This document shows, in pieces, positions 23,949 through 32,194 of a stretch of DNA of 36,213 bases. Source of the DNA: Bacteroidota bacterium (lineage in GTDB: Bacteria; Bacteroidota; Bacteroidia; Chitinophagales; Saprospiraceae); the NCBI GenBank assembly GCA_029572935.1, contig JAKQHM010000058.1:1-36213 (forward strand), read 5' to 3'. A program made the translations under genes and the position numbers. The notes beneath the pieces were generated by a model. The model searched no databases, was not told where the DNA came from, and was given only the letters and a program-made list of their open reading frames with translations. How positions within the stretch are numbered: position 1 is the stretch's first letter; each line of letters begins with the position of its first letter.

Positions 23949-25700
23949 CTATTTTAGATGCTCGGTCCTGATTCTGGCTACCGGGTAGACTCTGAAATAG
24001 GGCTCTGACCAGATGGACTGCTCATATACGAAGGTCAGCTTTTTCGATGGAGAGGCGGCGAAATCCGGATCATCCAACTTACGTGCCTCAAACTTCTTCA
24101 GGAGTTCGGGATCTTTTTGCAGGAGTTCTTCTGCAGTAGGTGCAAAAAGGTAGTCTGAAAAATATTCCTTGCGTTGCAGGATCGCATCGAAAAAATTCCA
24201 GGCAAAATAGGAGTCCGTGGCCTGGGGTTCCAATACTTCCATCAGAAAGCGTACTTTTCTTTGCTTGCAGGAGATCAGGTAATCTCCCCGGTGGTAGGGA
24301 TATTTCATTTTGCGCAGGTTTACCTGAACCTGAGTATGTACATGATGGTTTTCATAGGCCTGTGCCGGAGTTTTCAGCTCTTTGATTTCATAATATTCTG
24401 CTTCCACCATCGTATCTTTTTCGAGTCGGATCAGTTCGATCCCGTTCCATCTCAAGCGGTCCACCACATCTGAATAGGCCTGGGGGATGAGGTAGTAATC
24501 AGGCTTGCTCACTTTAATCTCTTCGGTAAAATAATCAAAGAGTGGGACCCTGCGATTGTATTTCTTCGATCGGTCGTATCGGTGCATACGGATGTCGAGC
24601 GTTGGGTAGTATGCGATCTCGCTTTCGAATCCTTCAAACTCGATGCTGTCACAACGGCTTGGATCGTGTTTCCACCGGATGCAGAAAGAATCCTTTTTTT
24701 GATCTTCCAGGAAAGCCTGGTATTTTATGTTCCGGATCAGACGGGCATTCTTTGCGGTGTAGTTTATCGCCAGGTCAAGCAGCCTGTAAGTGCTGGCCAG
24801 CCGGGTGGGGTAATCCTTGATCATATGGGTCTCGATCAAAAAAGGCAGGGCATGGTGGAGGGCGGCATAACCAGAGGAATACCGGGGCGAATCCATGAAT
24901 CCTGCAATTCCCTGATCAGGCGTTTCCCTGACCGGATACACATAATGGGTCAGCGGATCGCCTTGCTTTTTCATTTCCCGATAGAGATAGGGGATCATGC
25001 TGTCGTACAACAGGGTTCTGATTCCGGGACTGAGTTTACTTCTTTGAGAGGGCAGCAGCGTGTTGTTGTAAGTGTAATCTGCACCGTTGGAAGTATGCGT
25101 GTCGATGAAAACATCGGGTTCCCATTCACGATACAGATTTGAGAAAGTTTGGGCATTGCGGCTGTCGCATTTGATGAAATCGCGGTTGAGGTCGAGGTAG
25201 TTTCGGTTGCCTCTGAATCCATAGACAGAAGGGCCATTCTGATTGGCGCGGGTATGTGAATTTCTCAGTAATGCACCGCCCACATTGTAGACCGGTATGA
25301 TCGCGATGCTCACCGAATCCAGTAATTTTTTGAGGGCCTGATCCTTCAGATATTTTTCGGCGAGCATCATGGTGGCTTCTATTCCTTCAGGTTCTCCGGG
25401 ATGGATGCCGTTGTTGATCATCAGGATGGCTCTGCCTGCTGAGCGAATTTTTTCTGCCGACGTCCAGCCATCTTTGTCGATCACCACGAGGTAGATGGGG
25501 CGGTCGGTGTCCGATGGTCCTGCTTCCAGTACCTTGATGGTTTTATGTTTTTTTTCCAGTGTCCTGTAAAAATCAATGCATGCATCATATTCCGGACTTG
25601 GGGATATGGCTTTCTCAGTATGACCTTGTGCAGAGAGGATCAGTCCGGAAACGGAACAAAGGAGATGGAGTAAGAACGAGTAGTATTTCATTTTATACAT
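23949..25700 (-). CDS. M14-family zinc carboxypeptidase, exported
   Basis: This 583-residue protein has a signal peptide (about residues 4-24, MKYYSFLLHLLCSVSGLILS) and an M14 peptidase domain (about 35-310). Zinc ligands are His100 and Glu103 in NNGIHPGEPEG and His202 in IDTHTSNG. Substrate-binding residues are in RGNRNYLDLNRDF, and the catalytic glutamate is Glu289 in FLIETHM. A C-terminal region of about 270 residues has no motif I can name. The enzyme should remove C-terminal residues from peptides in the periplasm or outside. ATG 25700 and ATG 25691 are both possible starts; the second gives the cleaner signal peptide. It is the last gene of the mutL operon, 28 bases after the nuclease-fold gene. 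Confidence 0.92.
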   Translation of the reverse strand: MYKMKYYSFLLHLLCSVSGLILSAQGHTEKAISPSPEYDACIDFYRTLEKKHKTIKVLEAGPSDTDRPIYLVVIDKDGWTSAEKIRSAGRAILMINNGIHPGEPEGIEATMMLAEKYLKDQALKKLLDSVSIAIIPVYNVGGALLRNSHTRANQNGPSVYGFRGNRNYLDLNRDFIKCDSRNAQTFSNLYREWEPDVFIDTHTSNGADYTYNNTLLPSQRSKLSPGIRTLLYDSMIPYLYREMKKQGDPLTHYVYPVRETPDQGIAGFMDSPRYSSGYAALHHALPFLIETHMIKDYPTRLASTYRLLDLAINYTAKNARLIRNIKYQAFLEDQKKDSFCIRWKHDPSRCDSIEFEGFESEIAYYPTLDIRMHRYDRSKKYNRRVPLFDYFTEEIKVSKPDYYLIPQAYSDVVDRLRWNGIELIRLEKDTMVEAEYYEIKELKTPAQAYENHHVHTQVQVNLRKMKYPYHRGDYLISCKQRKVRFLMEVLEPQATDSYFAWNFFDAILQRKEYFSDYLFAPTAEELLQKDPELLKKFEARKLDDPDFAASPSKKLTFVYEQSIWSEPYFRVYPVARIRTEHLK

Positions 25701-25728
25701 TGCGACAGGACCAAGCAGGTTTTGGTGT

Positions 25729-26775
25729 TCATTTTGAAAATATTTCTGCCATAATGGGGTTGTGATCTGAGAAGGGTGTCTGTGAAACCCGGTGGGTGCA
25801 AAAATTCAAAGGACCCTCATCGGCCAGAATGAAGTCGATCCTGAGGCCGGGAATGAGTCCCATGTAGGTGGTCCCGATCCCGAAGCCGCGTTCCAGAAAA
25901 CTGTCTTTTCTTTTGTTGGTAAGAATCCTGTAGGAATAGGAATAAGGCGTATCGTTGAAATCTCCTGCGATGACTACGGGATAGGGACTTTGCGAGGCAT
26001 GTTCCTGGATCATATTGGCTTGTTCCGCTCTGCGGATGGACATTCTGCGGTATTTTCTGAAAATGTCGCGGATCAATCCCACTTTTTGTTTGCTTTCTTC
26101 CGGCTGGTCGTCCCTGAGCTTACTGACCTCCCGCGTGATGCGGTTGGATTCCAGATGGGTGCTGTACACCCGGATGCGGTTTCCATTGACCATGATGTCT
26201 GCCCAGACGCAGGAATTGGTATTTTTTCCAAAATCGAGCAGACCCTGGTCCAATATCGGATAACGGGAATAAATGCCCGTCCCATGGTTGATCATGTAAT
26301 GCACGTATGGGAAGATCCCTGATTCTGTCAGGATTCTGTCTGAAAAAAGATTGTTTTCCTGTACGCAGAGAATGTCCGGATCCGTTTTTCGTATAAAACT
26401 CAGGAATTGAGATTTTTTACTTTGCTGGATCTGCTCGCTGGGATCTTTGGTATTTTTGAGTCCATATAAATTGAAACTCATCAGGCGGAACGAACTGGTC
26501 TGACATCTGGAACTTTCATTTTTCTCATTCAGGGAAAAAAATTTACGGATGTGTCCGTATCCCAGCAGGAGGATCAACAGGGATAAGATACCATACCTCC
26601 ACTTGACGAACAGCCAGATGAATATAAACAGAACGTTGATGGCAAAACTAATGGGGATGATCAGGCTGGAAATGGAAAAAAGCCAGAATCTGTGTGGGTC
26701 CACACCCGATAGTAAATACAAAATCACGCATAGGATGCCCCAGACTATATTGAGCGAAAAAAGAAAGTGGATCAT
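25729..26775 (-). CDS. Membrane-anchored endonuclease/exonuclease/phosphatase-fold protein
   Basis: This 348-residue protein has three N-terminal membrane helices (about 5-24, 30-57, 60-76) and then an EEP domain (about 97-348). The metal-dependent phosphoesterase motifs are all present: LMSFNLYGLKN, ILCVQENNLF, GIYSRYPIL, YSTHLESNR, VVIAGDFNDTP, RIDFILAD and the final SDHNP with the catalytic histidine. Family members cleave phosphodiesters in nucleic acids or phospholipids, or phosphate from inositides; the substrate is not visible. The position of the helices places the domain on one membrane face, and the side is unsettled. It overlaps the upstream rhomboid gene by 4 nt (ATGA) and is followed 28 bases later by the carboxypeptidase. 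Confidence 0.88.
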   Translation of the reverse strand: MIHFLFSLNIVWGILCVILYLLSGVDPHRFWLFSISSLIIPISFAINVLFIFIWLFVKWRYGILSLLILLLGYGHIRKFFSLNEKNESSRCQTSSFRLMSFNLYGLKNTKDPSEQIQQSKKSQFLSFIRKTDPDILCVQENNLFSDRILTESGIFPYVHYMINHGTGIYSRYPILDQGLLDFGKNTNSCVWADIMVNGNRIRVYSTHLESNRITREVSKLRDDQPEESKQKVGLIRDIFRKYRRMSIRRAEQANMIQEHASQSPYPVVIAGDFNDTPYSYSYRILTNKRKDSFLERGFGIGTTYMGLIPGLRIDFILADEGPLNFCTHRVSQTPFSDHNPIMAEIFSK

Positions 26776-27659
26776 GTTTTGTGCTTGCTGATGTGATCCA
26801 GTTCTTCTCTTTCCTCAGCAGTCAGGGAATCGATTCCGTGCAGCCTGATCTTATCCAGTAAGTGATCCATTCTTTCCTCAGGCGAAACCGATACTTTTTT
26901 AGGAGGTGTTTGGATCCGTCTTATTTTTCGGATGGGAGGATTTTTCTTTTTTTGCTTGAGAAAGGAAATTCCTTTCAGCCAGTTCATGGGATCCAGCGAA
27001 ACTCCGCTCCGGATGAGGATGACGTAGAGGTAGCCCCACAGGGCTCCTCCGAGGTGGGCGATCCTTCCTCCGGTGTTGGAGTTTTGACCGGCAAAAAGCA
27101 GGTCCAGAAGCAGAAGTGCCACCGCAAGATACTTGATGGGTACATTGCCGATCAGAATCAGCCGTATGCCGTAATCCGGCGCCAGTGTGGCTGCGCACAG
27201 CAACATCGCCATGACAGCTGCAGAGGCGCCGAGTGCCATCGATCCACCCGACATCCAAGGCACCCATTGTGCAAAGCCAATATAAAAAATGGCGCCCGCA
27301 ACTATGCCCTGGAAAAACACCAGCATCAGATGTCTCCTCCCGATGAGGTCCTCGACAATTCTGCCAAACCAATACAGCGCCATCATGTTCCAGAGCAAAT
27401 GAAACAGACCCTCGTGGATGAAAGCATGCGTAATCAATACCCACGGATGGGTGAGCACAAAATAAGGGTCAGCGGAGAGTCCGGCGTAACGAAGTACATC
27501 ATGGAAGTCTCCATTGTCGATGCCCCGGGACGATATGATGAAATAGGATTTCACCAGGTTGACCAAAACAAATACCAACACGCACAGCACGATCACCCGG
27601 GTGAGAAATCCTCCGGTGCGGATCTGATATCTTACATCCCTTATGAGTTCTGCAAACAA
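26772..27659 (-). CDS. Rhomboid intramembrane serine protease (second of tandem pair)
   Basis: This 295-residue rhomboid has six or so membrane helices. The nucleophile is Ser146 in ALGASAAVM and the histidine is His202 in RIAHLGGALWG. The helix with HEGLFHLLWNMMALYWFG is the typical L1/TM2 region. A soluble C-terminal tail (about 240-295, ERMDHLLDKIRLHGIDSLT) looks like the short tail domain seen on Bacteroidota rhomboids. It should cleave membrane protein substrates within or near the bilayer. The start is a TTG at 27659, one base after the upstream rhomboid stop; no ATG or GTG is close, and the sequence is rhomboid-like soon after, so I accept TTG. This rare start may lower its translation relative to the first rhomboid. 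Confidence 0.9.
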   Translation of the reverse strand: MFAELIRDVRYQIRTGGFLTRVIVLCVLVFVLVNLVKSYFIISSRGIDNGDFHDVLRYAGLSADPYFVLTHPWVLITHAFIHEGLFHLLWNMMALYWFGRIVEDLIGRRHLMLVFFQGIVAGAIFYIGFAQWVPWMSGGSMALGASAAVMAMLLCAATLAPDYGIRLILIGNVPIKYLAVALLLLDLLFAGQNSNTGGRIAHLGGALWGYLYVILIRSGVSLDPMNWLKGISFLKQKKKNPPIRKIRRIQTPPKKVSVSPEERMDHLLDKIRLHGIDSLTAEEREELDHISKHKT

Positions 27660-27660
27660 T

Positions 27661-28263
27661 TTATTTTCCTTTTGTCCAGCGAATTAAAAATATCAATCCG
27701 AACAAGGCTCCTCCCAGATGGGCAAAGTGGGCGATTCCGGTCTGGTAGTTGCTGAGTCCGAAGAAAAGGTCTGCTCCTACCGTGATCAGAGCCAGGTATT
27801 TGGCTTTGACCGGGACCGGTATAAACATCAGGTACATTTCCAGGTTCGGGAACAGATAGGCCAGACCGATGAACAGTCCGTTGATGGCCCCGGATGCCCC
27901 CAGCGCCGGTATGTTCATTTCCTGATATGCTCCAGCATAATGGATCAGGTACCACTTCACGATGGTGTGTAAGATCGCACCGCCAAAACCACAGATCATA
28001 AAATAGCTCAGAAATCTTTTGGTGCCCAGCTGGTGCTCCATCAGCGGACCGATGAAAAACAGGGACAACATGTTGAACATCAGGTGGGAGATATTGGCGT
28101 GCATGAACATATGGGTAAGCACCTGCCAGGGTCTGTAAAATTCGCTCTCCGGGTAAAACAGGGCCAGAATGTACCGGTCGTCGCCCATGAGCAGGGTGGT
28201 ACCGAGGAACATGAGCACATTTATGATCAACAGGTGCTTGACTGCATCCGTGAGTGGCATCAT
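27661..28263 (-). CDS. Rhomboid intramembrane serine protease (first of tandem pair)
   Basis: This 200-residue compact rhomboid of about six helices has Ser124 in ALGASGAING as nucleophile and His182 in HFAHLGGALFG. The loop region HANISHLMFNMLSLFFIG matches the family. It should be an active inner-membrane protease, as both catalytic residues are present. Its ATG overlaps the mutL stop in an ATGA arrangement, and it ends one base before the second rhomboid. The two rhomboids differ in length and sequence, so they probably have distinct substrates. Why a rhomboid pair is coupled to mismatch repair is unknown. Confidence 0.92.
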   Translation of the reverse strand: MMPLTDAVKHLLIINVLMFLGTTLLMGDDRYILALFYPESEFYRPWQVLTHMFMHANISHLMFNMLSLFFIGPLMEHQLGTKRFLSYFMICGFGGAILHTIVKWYLIHYAGAYQEMNIPALGASGAINGLFIGLAYLFPNLEMYLMFIPVPVKAKYLALITVGADLFFGLSNYQTGIAHFAHLGGALFGLIFLIRWTKGK

Positions 28264-30050
28264 AGGGCGTGAAAGTTTTTAAGGAAATCCGTCAGTTTCA
28301 TCTGATAAATAGTCTTTTTCCCATCCGGGCTCAGATGGGGCGTTTCGCAAAGAAACAACTGTTCGACCAAAAGGCTCATTTCTTCCTGAGAAAGTGTCCT
28401 TCCTCTTCGGATGCTGCTGCTTCTGGCCAGCGAGCGGGCTGCATTTTCCATCGGACTGAGCTGGAATTCCAGATTGTTTCGAAATTGCTCCAGTGCGCTT
28501 TTGATCAGTTCCGCCTCGTTGAATTTGGACTCCAGCAGGGCAGGACTGGCGTGGATGATGAACGAGTCCGAGCCAAATTCCTCAATTTCAAATCCAATGG
28601 AATTCAGATGCGGTATCAGGTTCATCATCAGCGGGACATCGGGCTTGCTCAGGTGCAGGGTCTGTGGGAAAAGGGATTTTTGCGACAGTCCTTTGCCTTC
28701 TGTCATTGTCTTTAGGTAAGATTCGTACAGAATCCGCTCGTGGGCAGCCTGCTGGTCTATAAACATGAGGGCAGATCGCGCAGGCAGAAAGATAAAGGAA
28801 TCGTAAAACTGGTAGCAACCGCCGGATGCAAAAGAATCTTCGCGATACAAAGGGTCATAGTTCTGTTCTCCTGTCCCGGAAAAAATGGTTTCCTCCCTCT
28901 GCCGCACCGTCTCCCGGTCCGCCTTCGGGAAGGCCAGGTCTCTCCAACTGGCCAGGGAGGCTGAAGGTTTTTGAGGTATCGTACTTGAAGAAGCCGGTTT
29001 TTTATCAAAAATCTGATCCAATCCGGGGTTGGCATTTTCAAAGTCGAGCCTAGGAGCGAGGGTGCTGCGTCCCAAGGCATGTTTTACCGAAACCTGCAGG
29101 AAATTGTAGATCAGGCGCTCATCGTCAAATTTAATCTCGTGTTTGGTAGGATGCACGTTGATGTCGATCAGATTGGGATCGATTTCGATGAACAGGGCAT
29201 AGAAGGGGTAGTTGCCGGGAGCGATCAGCTCTTCGTAGGCTGAGCTGATGGCATGGTTGAGGTAGTGGTTTTTGATCAGCCTGCGGTTGACATACAGCAA
29301 TTGTTCGCCCCGCGACCTTCTCGCTATGGAAGGAGACCCAATGAAGCCGGAGATCCGGATGATCTCTGTATCCTGGTCCAGACTGATCAGTTCCTCCTGA
29401 TATTTTTTACCAAACACGCCGATGATTCGCTGGCGCAGACCCGATGGTTGCAGTCTGTACATTTCATTTTCACCCTGGGTATAACTCCAGGCAATCTCTG
29501 GATGAGCGATGGCCTGGGCTACAAATTCATCGTGTATGTGTCGCAGTTCGACGGAATCGGATTTGAGGAATTTTTTTCTGGCAGGCACGGTATAGAAAAG
29601 TTCCTGCACGGTGACCTGGGTGCCGGGCAGACAGGCACAGGGTTCCTGGATCCGCACACGGGAATCGGAAACCTGAATACGAGTGCCCACCGTGTCTTCG
29701 TGTCTGCGTGTACGGATCTCGACTTCGGCTACCGCGGCGATGGAAGCCAGGGCTTCCCCCCTGAATCCCATGGTCCGGATGGCAAAGAGATCGTCTGCAG
29801 AGCGGATCTTGGAGGTGGCATGTCGTTCAAAGGCCATGCGGGCATCGGTCGGACTCATTCCGCAGCCGTTGTCCGTGACCATGATCAGCGATTTGCCTGC
29901 CTCCCGCACCGAAAGCCTGATTTCCGTACCCCCGGAATCTATGGCATTGTCCAGCAGCTCCTTGACCACGGAGGCGGGCCTTTGAATTACCTCTCCCGCT
30001 GCGATCTGGTTGACCACTCCGTCGGGTAATAATTTGATCAGGTCTGCCAT
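28260..30050 (-). CDS. mutL: DNA mismatch repair protein MutL
   Basis: This 596-residue protein has the GHKL ATPase domain (about 1-330), a variable linker and a C-terminal dimerisation domain (about 400-596). ATPase motifs are KELLDNAID (Glu31, Asn35), DNGCGM (from Asp60), TMGFRGEALASIA and INVHPTKHEI. The C-terminal domain carries DQQAAHERILYE near residue 432, matching the metal-binding endonuclease motif DQHAx2Ex4E except for Q in place of H. A CETPHLSPDGKKT segment near the end stands where the second metal motif lies. It is thus probably a nicking MutL, though the Q and the altered second motif leave this open. It couples MutS mismatch recognition to strand removal. It heads a five-gene operon. 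Confidence 0.97.
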   Translation of the reverse strand: MADLIKLLPDGVVNQIAAGEVIQRPASVVKELLDNAIDSGGTEIRLSVREAGKSLIMVTDNGCGMSPTDARMAFERHATSKIRSADDLFAIRTMGFRGEALASIAAVAEVEIRTRRHEDTVGTRIQVSDSRVRIQEPCACLPGTQVTVQELFYTVPARKKFLKSDSVELRHIHDEFVAQAIAHPEIAWSYTQGENEMYRLQPSGLRQRIIGVFGKKYQEELISLDQDTEIIRISGFIGSPSIARRSRGEQLLYVNRRLIKNHYLNHAISSAYEELIAPGNYPFYALFIEIDPNLIDINVHPTKHEIKFDDERLIYNFLQVSVKHALGRSTLAPRLDFENANPGLDQIFDKKPASSSTIPQKPSASLASWRDLAFPKADRETVRQREETIFSGTGEQNYDPLYREDSFASGGCYQFYDSFIFLPARSALMFIDQQAAHERILYESYLKTMTEGKGLSQKSLFPQTLHLSKPDVPLMMNLIPHLNSIGFEIEEFGSDSFIIHASPALLESKFNEAELIKSALEQFRNNLEFQLSPMENAARSLARSSSIRRGRTLSQEEMSLLVEQLFLCETPHLSPDGKKTIYQMKLTDFLKNFHAL

Positions 30051-30119
30051 GAAGGGAATTCTAGGTTTCTGGTTTTAGTAATTCAGTCCGATCCAAAGGA
30101 TCTTCTCAAAAACAAAGGG

Positions 30120-30127
30120 CAAATTTA
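30120..30127 (-). promoter_or_regulatory. Predicted -7 element (TAAATTTG) for the mutL operon
   Basis: CAAATTTA on the plus strand reads TAAATTTG on the minus strand, a full TAnnTTTG match, giving a leader of about 65 bases for mutL. It abuts a small palindrome AGGTC-TTA-GACCT (30127-30139). Confidence 0.45.
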
Positions 30128-30215
30128 GGTCTTAGACCTGAAGATGACGCCGCTATTTTGATTGGGGAGCTGACTTTCGGTCTACCTGCCGGAGCTTGTC
30201 TTTTGATTCTCCAGG

Positions 30216-30256
30216 GTTTCGGTTAAATTGACTAATTTTGTGCTGTCAACCGAAAC
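30216..30256. promoter_or_regulatory. Perfect 9-bp dyad around the purF promoter (candidate operator)
   Basis: GTTTCGGTT (30216-30224) and AACCGAAAC (30248-30256) form a perfect inverted repeat with a 23-base spacer. The spacer contains the predicted -7 element, and the right arm touches the purF start codon. The spacing (32 bases, about three helical turns between arm starts) would allow a dimeric or tetrameric repressor to bind one face. In RNA only the right arm would be transcribed, so an operator fits better than a hairpin. Confidence 0.5.
30233..30240 (+). promoter_or_regulatory. Predicted -7 element (TAATTTTG) for purF
   Basis: TAATTTTG is a full match to the Bacteroidota TAnnTTTG consensus, 16 bases before the purF ATG. 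An upstream TTTG exists at 30202-30205, but its 27-base spacing is longer than the usual 19 or so. Confidence 0.5.
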
Positions 30257-32149
30257 ATGAGCGACCAGATCAAACACGAATGCGGATTGGCGGTGGTCCG
30301 ACTGCTGAAACCCCTCGAATACTACGAAGAGAAATACGGAACGAGCTTCTACGGCCTTCAGAAACTGCACCTGCTGCTCCAAAAGCAGCGAAACAGGGGC
30401 CAGGATGGGGCAGGGCTGGCCACCATCAAGCTGGATGCCCAACCGGGTGAAAAATACATCTCCGTAAAAAGAAGCAACTCATCCAACTACCTACAGGATC
30501 TCTTTGAAGGCGTTTTTGGTCATTTCAAGGATTTGAGCCAGGAGCAAACCCATGATCCCGTGTGGCTGAAAGCCAATATGCCCTTTATGGGAGAGCTTTT
30601 GCTCGGTCACCTCCGCTATGGGACCCACGGGGACAACAGCCTGGATACCGTACATCCCTTCATCCGGGAAAACAACTGGATCAGCCGCAATCTGGTGGTC
30701 GCCGGCAATTTCAATCTGACCAACATCGAAGAACTCTTCAACAAACTGGTCAGCCTGGGACAATACCCCAAGGTCAAGTCGGATACCGTGACCGTCATGG
30801 AAAAGATCGGTCATTTTCTCGATGAGGAAGTCCAGCATCTGTTCAACTGGTACAAACCCGAAGGGTACAACCAGATTGAGATCAATCCCCTGATTTTTGA
30901 CAACCTCAACATAGGCCGCGTCCTGAAAAAGGCTGCGAGAAAGTTTGACGGAGGATTTGTGATGGCCGGCATGATCGGCCACGGCGATGCCTTCATCCTC
31001 CGCGATCCCAACGGGATCCGTCCCGCGTTCTACTACCAGGACGACGAGATCGTCGCGGTGGCATCCGAGAGACCGGCCCTGCAGACAGCGCTGGGCGTAC
31101 CCAGGACTTCCATACAGGAGATCAAGCCCGGCAATGTGCTGATCATCAAACACCATGGAGAGGTCAAAGAAGAACTCTGCATCGAGCCGGGGCCCAAACT
31201 GTCCTGCTCCTTTGAGCGGATCTACTTTTCCAGAGGAAATGATTACGATATCTATCAGGAGCGCAAGAACCTGGGCAGGCAGCTGGTGCCAAGCGTCCTG
31301 AAGGCAGTCGATTACGATTTTGAAAACACGGTTTTTTCCTATATCCCCAATACATCCGAAACCGCATTTTACGGAATGACGGAAGGCCTCCACGATCACA
31401 TCAACCAGTGGAAGATCGACCAGATGCAGCGCGAAGGCACCAGGCCCGAAGGCGAAGAACTCGTCCGGATCCTCTCCCGCAAACCCAGAATTGAAAAGCT
31501 GGTCGTCAAGGACGAAAAGATGCGGACTTTTATCGCCAACGATCAGATCCGCGGAGGACTGGTCTCGCACGTCTACGACGTGACCTACGGCATCGTGCGC
31601 AACCACAAGGACACCCTCGTCGTACTGGATGATTCCATCGTCCGGGGCACTACACTGAGGGACAGCATCATCAAGATCCTCAATACCCTCAAACCGGCCC
31701 GCATCATCGTGGTCTCCTCGGCACCGCAGATCCGCTATCCGGACTGTTATGGCATCGATATGTCCCAGCTGGGCAAGTTTGTCGCCTTCAATGCCCTGGT
31801 GCAGCTTCTACGGGAAGAGGGGAAGGACCATCTGCTCGACGAAGCCTTTGAAAAATGCGTGGCCGAAAACAACAGGCCGCTGGAAGAGGTCAGCAACGGC
31901 ATGGCATGGCTTTACGACCTGTACAGCTACGAACAGATCTCGGCGCGCATCGCCAAAATTCTGACGCCTAAAAATCTGGAGATCCCTGTCGATATCATTT
32001 TTCAGTCGCTCGAAGGACTCCATCAGGCATGTCCGGATCACAAGGGGGACTGGTATTTCTCAGGCAAATACCCGACACCCGGTGGAAACAGGGTCGTCAA
32101 TAACGCCTTCATCAATTTCATGCAGAAAAAAGAAGTTCGGGCTTATTAA
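30257..32149 (+). CDS. purF: Amidophosphoribosyltransferase, long form
   Basis: This 630-residue protein has an N-terminal class II glutamine amidotransferase domain with the nucleophile Cys9 in KHECGLAVV, preceded by a short propeptide. The typical RNRGQDGAGLAT and LLGHLRYGTHG segments follow, and a C-terminal phosphoribosyltransferase domain carries the PRPP loop VVLDDSIVRGTTL (about residues 455-468). It catalyses PRPP plus glutamine to phosphoribosylamine, the first step of purine synthesis. It is longer than the usual 460-510 residues. The extra length lies in insertions in the glutaminase half (around residues 70-200) and a C-terminal extension after the PRT core. Long forms of this kind occur in Bacteroidota, sometimes beside a standard PurF, so a second purF elsewhere is possible. 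A methyltransferase gene follows after 45 bases. Confidence 0.9.
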   Translation: MSDQIKHECGLAVVRLLKPLEYYEEKYGTSFYGLQKLHLLLQKQRNRGQDGAGLATIKLDAQPGEKYISVKRSNSSNYLQDLFEGVFGHFKDLSQEQTHDPVWLKANMPFMGELLLGHLRYGTHGDNSLDTVHPFIRENNWISRNLVVAGNFNLTNIEELFNKLVSLGQYPKVKSDTVTVMEKIGHFLDEEVQHLFNWYKPEGYNQIEINPLIFDNLNIGRVLKKAARKFDGGFVMAGMIGHGDAFILRDPNGIRPAFYYQDDEIVAVASERPALQTALGVPRTSIQEIKPGNVLIIKHHGEVKEELCIEPGPKLSCSFERIYFSRGNDYDIYQERKNLGRQLVPSVLKAVDYDFENTVFSYIPNTSETAFYGMTEGLHDHINQWKIDQMQREGTRPEGEELVRILSRKPRIEKLVVKDEKMRTFIANDQIRGGLVSHVYDVTYGIVRNHKDTLVVLDDSIVRGTTLRDSIIKILNTLKPARIIVVSSAPQIRYPDCYGIDMSQLGKFVAFNALVQLLREEGKDHLLDEAFEKCVAENNRPLEEVSNGMAWLYDLYSYEQISARIAKILTPKNLEIPVDIIFQSLEGLHQACPDHKGDWYFSGKYPTPGGNRVVNNAFINFMQKKEVRAY

Positions 32150-32194
32150 GCCTATCTCCCGCTAACGAGCCCCTGCCATCCATTACAGTCGAAC

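Noticed and set aside
26899-27444. 181-codon minus-strand frame inside the second rhomboid
   Set aside because: Out-of-frame shadow of the rhomboid gene.
30491-31606. 371-codon open frame on the minus strand
   Set aside because: It is fully antisense to purF, whose motifs are unmistakable; the frame has no recognisable domain.
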